Origin: Emcibacter sp. SYSU 3D8 | GTDB taxonomy: Bacteria; Pseudomonadota; Alphaproteobacteria; SMXS01 | Reading direction: 5' to 3' | Assembly (NCBI RefSeq): GCF_039655875.1 | Contig: NZ_JBBYXK010000004.1 | Span: 186,001 to 250,000 of the forward strand | Length of the DNA: 64,000 nt | Part shown: positions 59,215-64,000 of the stretch, in pieces | Layout of the letters: each line of letters opens with the position of its first letter | How positions within the stretch are numbered: the first letter of the stretch is position 1 | Translations under genes and position numbers: made by a program | The notes under the pieces: generated by a model | What the model saw: only the letters and a program-made list of their open reading frames with translations | Told to the model about the DNA's origin: nothing | Database searches by the model: none

Positions 59215-61377
59215 ATGCCAATTCACGAGCACGATCTTGATCGCAGGACGTTCCTGAAAGCCACGGCTGCGCTGGGCCTCGTCATCGGGGTTTCCCTGCC
59301 CGGAGCCGGCCGCGCGATCGCCGCTGGCCTGGCAAAGTCCTTCGAGCCCAACGCCTTTGTTCGTGTCGCACCCGACAACACCGTGACCGTTATCATCAAG
59401 CACCACGAGATGGGGCAAGGCGTAACGACCGGCCTGGCGACCCTTGTTGCCGACGAGATGGATGCTGACTGGAGCCAGATTCGCACCGAATACGCGCCCG
59501 CAAACGACGCGCTCTACAAGAACCTGATCTTTGGCTTCCAAGCCACCGGCGGTTCCACGTCGATCGCCAATTCTTTCGACCAGATGCGCATGGCCGGCGC
59601 CACGGCGCGCGCCATGCTGGTTGCCGCCGCCGCCAAGGACTGGGGCGTCGCGGCGGCTTCCATCGTCGTGTCGAAGGGTGAATTGTCCGTGGGCGCCTAT
59701 CGAGCGACATTCGGCCAGATGGCAGCCGCCGCGGCGGCGCTCACGCCCCCCGAGAACGTCACGCTCAAGACCCCCGCAGATTATGTCTATATCGGCAAGT
59801 CGGTGCCTCGGCTGGATGTGCCGGCCAAGAGCACGGGCACGGAAACCTATACGAGCGATCTGCAGCTTCCCGGACTGCTGACCGCCGTCACGGCCCATCC
59901 ACCGAAGTTTGGTGCGACCGTCAAGTCAGTCGATGCGTCGGCCGCGCTGGCCATCAAGGGCGTGGTGAAGGTCGTTGAAATTCCCGAAGGCGTGGCGGTC
60001 GTGGCCAAAGGCATGTGGCCGGCGATCCAGGGACGCGATGCGCTCAAGATCATCTGGGACGAAGCGAAGGCCGAGACGCGCTCCAGTGCCGATCTGGTCG
60101 CCGCATACAAGGCTCTCCTCGACACGCCGGGCGCCGTCGCGCTGAACAATGGCGACGTCACGGCAGGCCTGGCCTCGGGCCAGACCATCATCGAGGCGGT
60201 CTATGAGTTTCCCTATCTGGCCCATGCCGCCATGGAGCCGATGAACTGCGTCGCCTGGCTGCATGACGGCAAACTGGAGACGTGGTCGGGGCACCAGGCC
60301 CCGTCATTGGACCGGGGCAATGCCGCGGCGGCGGCCGGCCTCGGCCCGGATCAGGTCACCGTGCACACCTTGCCGTCAGGCGGCAGCTTCGGCCGGCGCA
60401 GCACCTTCAACGGCGACCACATTGCCGAAGCGGTACACATCGCCAGGGCCATGGGCGGCGAGGTTCCGATCCGCCTGCAGCGTACCCGCGAGGATGACAT
60501 GCGGGCCGGCCATTACAGGCCACTCTATGTGCACGGCCTGACAGCGGCGATCGATGACGCGGGCACCATCACCGCCTGGTCGCATCGCATCGTCGGACAA
60601 TCGATCTACGGCAGCTTTCCGCCATTCGCCGCCTTGATCAAGGATGGAGTCGACAGCTCTTCGGTGGAGGGGGCCGCGACCATTCCCTATGCGATACCCA
60701 ATGCCAGGGTGGATCTGCATTCACCGGCGGTCGGGGTTCCTGTGCATGTCTGGCGCTCGGTGGGCAACTCGCACACCGCCTATGCGGTCGAAACCATGAT
60801 CGACGAACTCGCGGCGGCAGCCGGCAAGGACCCGGTCGCGTTTCGTCTTGCCCTGCTGACGGAAAAGCCGAGGCACGCGGGCGTGCTTCGGTTGGCGGCG
60901 GAAAAGGCGGGCTGGGGCACCAGCTTGCCGCAAGGCGTGGCGCGCGGCGTCGCGGTCCATGAATCGTTCAACACCTATGTGGCCCAGGTGGTCGAGCTGC
61001 GTATCGCCGATGACGGCTCTGTGAAGGTCGACCGTGTCGTCGTAGCCGTTGACTGCGGGCAGGTCGTCAATCCGGACATCATCCGTGCCCAGATGGAAGG
61101 CGCCGTCGGTTTCGGTCTTTCGGCGACGCTCTATTCAGAACTGACGCTCGACAGGGGCGCTGTCACCCAGGGGAATTTCGACGGTTTCGAAGTCCTGCGC
61201 CTTGACCGCATGCCTGTTGTCGAGGTCCATATCGTCGACAGCACGGAGCAGCCGACCGGCGTTGGTGAACCCGGCGTGCCGCCGATCGGACCCGCTGTCG
61301 CGAACGCGGTCGCAGTCTTGACGGGGAGTCGCATCAGGACGCTTCCCATGGCAGGCAACGTGCTGAAGACGGCATGA
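59215..61377 (+). CDS. Tat-exported molybdenum hydroxylase large subunit (IorB/aldehyde oxidase-like)
   Basis: About 720 residues. A twin-arginine signal, DRRTFLKATAALGLVIGVSL, is near the N-terminus, so the protein is folded with cofactor and exported. Molybdopterin-binding features include HEMGQGVTTGLATLVADEMD, GFQATGGSTSIANSF and PSGGSFGRRSTF; the catalytic Glu is in TGVGEPGVPPIGPAVANAV. This is the isoquinoline 1-oxidoreductase beta-subunit type. The start is placed at ATG 59215, nine residues before the RR; ATG 59158 is also possible. The small [2Fe-2S] subunit that such enzymes need is not adjacent, which is unusual. Confidence 0.9.
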   Translation: MPIHEHDLDRRTFLKATAALGLVIGVSLPGAGRAIAAGLAKSFEPNAFVRVAPDNTVTVIIKHHEMGQGVTTGLATLVADEMDADWSQIRTEYAPANDALYKNLIFGFQATGGSTSIANSFDQMRMAGATARAMLVAAAAKDWGVAAASIVVSKGELSVGAYRATFGQMAAAAAALTPPENVTLKTPADYVYIGKSVPRLDVPAKSTGTETYTSDLQLPGLLTAVTAHPPKFGATVKSVDASAALAIKGVVKVVEIPEGVAVVAKGMWPAIQGRDALKIIWDEAKAETRSSADLVAAYKALLDTPGAVALNNGDVTAGLASGQTIIEAVYEFPYLAHAAMEPMNCVAWLHDGKLETWSGHQAPSLDRGNAAAAAGLGPDQVTVHTLPSGGSFGRRSTFNGDHIAEAVHIARAMGGEVPIRLQRTREDDMRAGHYRPLYVHGLTAAIDDAGTITAWSHRIVGQSIYGSFPPFAALIKDGVDSSSVEGAATIPYAIPNARVDLHSPAVGVPVHVWRSVGNSHTAYAVETMIDELAAAAGKDPVAFRLALLTEKPRHAGVLRLAAEKAGWGTSLPQGVARGVAVHESFNTYVAQVVELRIADDGSVKVDRVVVAVDCGQVVNPDIIRAQMEGAVGFGLSATLYSELTLDRGAVTQGNFDGFEVLRLDRMPVVEVHIVDSTEQPTGVGEPGVPPIGPAVANAVAVLTGSRIRTLPMAGNVLKTA

Positions 61378-61411
61378 AGTCCGGCGCGCCCGCGCAGCAG
61401 GCCTGCCCTGG

Positions 61412-61879
61412 CTAGACGGCCTCTTCGCCCTTGAAGGCGCGGATCGGCCAAAGAAAGTCGACCCGCATCCGTGCGATTTTCCACCGACCGCCGACCTTGC
61501 GGTAATCGTCCCGGTAGACGCCGAATATGCGCGGTGGACTCTCTGCGCCAGCCCTGGTGGTGAACTCAAGCAGATACCACCATCCCTGCGCCGTTTCCGG
61601 CCCGGTCAGCACGATATGCGGGTTGGTGAATGCGTGCAGCACCTCGTAGGGCAGGCCGCCGTTCGCCCTGTTGTTGGCCCAGATGCCGGAATACTTCTCG
61701 TGGATCTGGTCCCGGCCGACCCAGTCGCCATATCTGGGCCCGAACTCGCACACCGCATCCTCGGTAAACAGATCGACCGCCTTGTCGACTTCGCCGCCGT
61801 CATAATAGTGGGAATACAGGTACTTGGCCTGCTTGATTTCCTCGATGTCGAGAAGGTGCTCGATCGTAAGGCTCATCAT
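61412..61879 (-). CDS. SnoaL-like (NTF2-fold) protein
   Basis: A 155-residue SnoaL_4-type protein: SLTIEHLLDIEEIKQAKYLY, VDLFTEDAVCEFGPRYGDW, and the ending KIARMRVDFLWPIRAFKGEE. It is closely related to its upstream neighbour at 61925 and to the one at 43640. GGAGACCG precedes the doublet of ATGs at 61876-61879. It lies 45 bp past its paralog and is convergent with the molybdenum hydroxylase gene. Confidence 0.86.
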   Translation of the reverse strand: MMSLTIEHLLDIEEIKQAKYLYSHYYDGGEVDKAVDLFTEDAVCEFGPRYGDWVGRDQIHEKYSGIWANNRANGGLPYEVLHAFTNPHIVLTGPETAQGWWYLLEFTTRAGAESPPRIFGVYRDDYRKVGGRWKIARMRVDFLWPIRAFKGEEAV

Positions 61880-61924
61880 CGGTCTCCGGGTTCGGCCGCG
61901 CTGCGCTCATGATACGCCGAAGCG

Positions 61925-62395
61925 CTATGCCTGGTCCTGTCGGTCGGCCTTGACGTCACGGCGCGGCCACAGGAAGTCGATACGCGTGCGATGGATCAGC
62001 CAGCGTCCCTCAACCTTCCGGTAGGTGTCGTCATAGATCCCGAACAGGATCAGCGGGTTCTCGACGCCTACGGCCGTATGCAGGTCGAGAAGGTACCACC
62101 GGCCGCTTGCCGTGGTGTCGTCGAGCACACGGATCCAGGGATTTGTAATCGCGTGCAGCACGCTGTAGGGCGCGCCGTGCACGGCCATGCCGGGCTGCCC
62201 CATTACAGCCTCAAACCTGGCGCGAATCTGATCCTTGCCGATCCACTCGCCGCCAAAGACAGGACCAAACTCGCAGACCGCGTCGTTGGTGAACAGGTCG
62301 ACCAAGGGGCCGAGCATTCGACCATCAAAGTAATGGGAGAACAGGTGCCTGACCTGTTTGACCTCCTCGATGGCCAGCAGTTCATCCAGCGTCAT
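61925..62395 (-). CDS. SnoaL-like (NTF2-fold) protein (paralog)
   Basis: A 156-residue paralog: MTLDELLAIEEVKQVRHLFS, VDLFTNDAVCEFGPVFGGEW, HRTRIDFLWPRRD. ATG 62395 follows AGGGAAGACGACT. The frame stays open for 97 more codons upstream, but that part is not SnoaL-like and has no ribosome-binding site before its ATGs. The two SnoaL genes are likely one operon; a pair could form a hetero-oligomer. Confidence 0.86.
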   Translation of the reverse strand: MTLDELLAIEEVKQVRHLFSHYFDGRMLGPLVDLFTNDAVCEFGPVFGGEWIGKDQIRARFEAVMGQPGMAVHGAPYSVLHAITNPWIRVLDDTTASGRWYLLDLHTAVGVENPLILFGIYDDTYRKVEGRWLIHRTRIDFLWPRRDVKADRQDQA

Positions 62396-62803
62396 AGTCG
62401 TCTTCCCTAATATGGCCCGGTAGGCCGCTCCAACGTAAGCCTGCGAGTAATGGGGGAATCTGTCTCGTCCATTCACATCCAAATTGTGTTGGACTAGGTA
62501 GCGGAGGGCACCATCTGGATTAAAACCCCTCTCAGGCCAGATTTTCCTGATAAGCGGTAAACTACAGGGCGTTTCGTCATTCCTCCACCGGGGATATCGC
62601 TTGGCTTCGACTGCGATAGTGTCGGCCATAATATCAACGCTAAAGCGATTGTCTGGCCGGACGCCTGGTCGCCGCGAACTCTCCATGCCACCGGCCCGTT
62701 GAGGCCAGACGGGTCGGCAATGACGCGCGATATCTACTGTACACGCGCAGGAGTATAGTCGGAGCGCTGGGGATTGTTCCCGGCTTTAGAAATGGGGATC
62801 ATC
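62396..62803. other. Intergenic region with an unexplained open frame
   Basis: These 408 bp separate the SnoaL pair from the exported protein at 62804. On the minus strand the SnoaL frame is open up to 62686 and reads KRYPRWRNDETPCSLPLIRK and GFNPDGALRYLVQHNLDVNG, which has a natural-looking composition but matches no family I know. It might be a fused fragment, a gene remnant or chance. A GGCCCGGTAGGCCG hairpin-like segment lies at about 62414-62429. Confidence 0.35.
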
Positions 62804-63274
62804 ATGAGTAACCGGTTTAGCCTGTTGTTCTCGGTCGTCGCTGTGGGATTGGCAACGCTGCCCCTAAGCCCTGTTTTTGCCGAGAGTCACGAACATCAAC
62901 CCTCACCCGCCGGCATGGCCGCCGATCCCGTTACCCCAGCGCCCCATAAGGCGATGAAGGGGCAGTCCGCCGCTCCTGCGGCTGACCCCATGGCGCTAAG
63001 GAAGGCGCAGCAGGCGGCAAAACAGGTCGAGGCGAAACTAAATGCCCCTCCGCCAGACGCAATGGAGATGGTGAGGGCTGTACGGGGCAAGAATGTCGAT
63101 TTGGCCAAGCGCGTGCTGTTGCGCAACGGTTTCACCACGGACCAGCTCGACGGCGCGGATATCGTTCTGGAAGACAAGACGGGCGGCGGCCAGATGGGAT
63201 CAGAGAGCCGGCTTTCGATTACCATCGAAGCGAGCTGTTGCCCGGTGAAAATCGTCATCACCATAAGACTGTAA
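62804..63274 (+). CDS. Exported hypothetical protein
   Basis: A 156-residue protein with signal peptide MSNRFSLLFSVVAVGLATLP and likely cleavage at VFA-ESHEH. The mature N-terminal third is Pro/Ala/His rich; the middle is helical and basic (ALRKAQQAAKQVEAKLNAPP); the C-terminal part has KRVLLRNGFTTDQLDGADIV and ends in SITIEASCCPVKIVITIRL with adjacent Cys. ATG 62804 has GGGG six bases upstream, better than ATG 62792. Family unknown; the ordering of short helix, NGFT and CC end is reminiscent of small periplasmic proteins of uncharacterised type. Confidence 0.72.
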   Translation: MSNRFSLLFSVVAVGLATLPLSPVFAESHEHQPSPAGMAADPVTPAPHKAMKGQSAAPAADPMALRKAQQAAKQVEAKLNAPPPDAMEMVRAVRGKNVDLAKRVLLRNGFTTDQLDGADIVLEDKTGGGQMGSESRLSITIEASCCPVKIVITIRL

Positions 63275-63533
63275 CTGCGTTACGCCTTCTACAAGATAGC
63301 ATCTCGTGGACTAGCTGAATCGTTGCTTCGCGGGTTCGGTCACGCCGAATATCGGGCTGGGTCGAGCCCGCGAATCGCTAAAGAAACCCTCGTCAGCGGA
63401 AGGACGGATGGACGCCCTTTCAACGAGTTTGAGGAATGTTTGTCGAGCATTGGGTGTCGGTCATCACAGGTCGAATCACATCCAGTTCCAGTCTCGGGCA
63501 GAACTAAAAAGTGGGTGCCGAACCAAGTGGACT

Positions 63534-64000
63534 CTAATCGCGTTTTAATACATCACCGCGCGTCGGGGCGGTGCCGCTGACCAGGCTGGCGACCGACAAC
63601 CTGTCGCGAACTTCATCGATGCGGATAACGCCAGTCTTGTCCATGCTGACCTCCAGCACCTCACCGGTGCCTGGATCCTTGAACACCTTGCCCTTTTTAT
63701 AGGCGGTGAGTTCCATGCCGGGCAGGACATTCCGGTCCGCACCAGCGTTGATGTAAATCTTGCCATCTGCGGCATCGATCACCAGCGCCGACCACGGCAC
63801 CTTGTTCATGCTGGCGGCGATGAACTCGACCGCCTTTTTAATGGCGTCTTCGCCGGCTTGGCCAATGGGCGTGCTTTTGAACGATGTGGTGCCGAGCGTT
63901 GCGCCCGTGTTCTCTTCTACCAATCCGGCACTGGTGATCGATGAACTGGCCTCGCCCTGGGCGCTGGCGTTGGCGATTATCTGGCCGCTGGTGGTGTCCA
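63534..64000 (-). CDS. CsgG/HfaB-family curli or holdfast assembly protein, 5' end outside window
   Basis: The frame is open to the right edge, so about 154 C-terminal residues are visible. TTSGQIIANASAQGEASSSI fits the CsgG beta-domain, and TSFKSTPIGQAGEDAIKKAV carries the xTPxGxAxxxAI segment of CsgG and HfaB. The tail (GADRNVLPGMELTAYKKGKV, then KTGVIRIDEVRDRLSVASLV) is a beta-barrel-like domain found in Caulobacter-type HfaB and related FlgT-like proteins. CsgG-type lipoproteins form an outer-membrane pore for fibre or adhesin export. The complete gene and neighbours are outside the window. Confidence 0.82.
   Translation of the reverse strand, partial: DTTSGQIIANASAQGEASSSITSAGLVEENTGATLGTTSFKSTPIGQAGEDAIKKAVEFIAASMNKVPWSALVIDAADGKIYINAGADRNVLPGMELTAYKKGKVFKDPGTGEVLEVSMDKTGVIRIDEVRDRLSVASLVSGTAPTRGDVLKRD

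Noticed and set aside
62396-62686. 97-codon upstream extension of the SnoaL-like gene as a fused N-terminal domain
   Set aside because: Paralogs start at the equivalent of 62395, which has its own good ribosome-binding site, and the extension matches no family known to me; kept only as an intergenic note.
63323-63580. 85-codon plus-strand frame between the exported protein and the CsgG gene
   Set aside because: Runs into the antisense of the CsgG gene and lacks a ribosome-binding site; I see no feature in the 63275-63533 spacer.
1-64000. Mobile elements, CRISPR arrays, tRNA or rRNA genes
   Set aside because: I looked for transposase or integrase motifs, regular short repeats with spacers, and conserved RNA sequences and found none. 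Only small palindromes and one coding repeat are present.

Overview
The window is GC-rich DNA from a Gram-negative bacterium. Three TonB-dependent outer-membrane receptors, a CsgG-type gene, six Rieske oxygenases and many SnoaL-like, EthD, SDR and TetR genes suggest an alphaproteobacterium of the sphingomonad or a related type. That placement is an inference from gene content; no rRNA, tRNA or housekeeping marker is present. I see no insertion sequence, integrase, CRISPR array or phage gene. The whole stretch reads as a catabolic/accessory region.

Layout. 2-7522: an unrecognised large protein cut by the left edge, a glutathione transferase, a medium-chain reductase, a dienelactone hydrolase and a tandem pair of Rieske oxygenase alpha subunits. 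7532-9015: two paralogous XRE regulators, each behind an AT-rich palindrome. 9217-19583: a TonB receptor, then a tight run of DUF3604 protein, parvulin-like PPIase, HupE/UreJ membrane protein, second TonB receptor and PQQ/cytochrome c dehydrogenase, closed by a strong bidirectional terminator. 19646-27940: flavin enzymes, periplasmic redox proteins, a WYL-regulated NTF2/SDR operon, a phospholipase D-like protein and an enoyl-CoA hydratase. 28024-39688: P450, Ala-rich exported repeat protein, tandem EthD proteins, DoxX, a Rieske/SDR divergent pair, a frameshifted APH(6)-type kinase, rhodanese, and GMC/FAD oxidoreductases. 39752-54766: the regulatory core of the catabolic region, with four TetR regulators, three Rieske alpha subunits, SnoaL-like and ABM proteins, an SDR, the third TonB receptor and an MFS transporter. 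54868-64000: BrkB-like membrane protein, amidohydrolase, small exported proteins, a Tat-exported molybdenum hydroxylase large subunit, two SnoaL-like proteins and a CsgG-family gene cut by the right edge.

How it may work together (inference): TonB receptors and the MFS carrier bring in a hydrophobic ring or carboxylic substrate. Rieske, P450, LLM and molybdenum enzymes hydroxylate it. SDRs, flavin reductases, GMC oxidase, enoyl-CoA hydratase, dienelactone hydrolase and amidohydrolase process the products. SnoaL-like, EthD and ABM proteins act as small accessory enzymes. Local TetR, XRE and WYL regulators control it through palindromic sites. No Rieske beta subunit, ferredoxin or reductase is encoded here, so the oxygenases must borrow electrons from elsewhere.

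Most interesting points: (i) a family of related palindromes next to three paralogous TetR genes; (ii) a 319-bp identical block covering the Rieske domain of two otherwise diverged tandem oxygenases; (iii) the DUF3604-PPIase-HupE-TonB-quinohemoprotein cluster; (iv) XRE paralogs with matching palindromes; (v) enzymes missing key residues (an FeS cysteine, an SDR lysine) and a one-base frameshift in a kinase.
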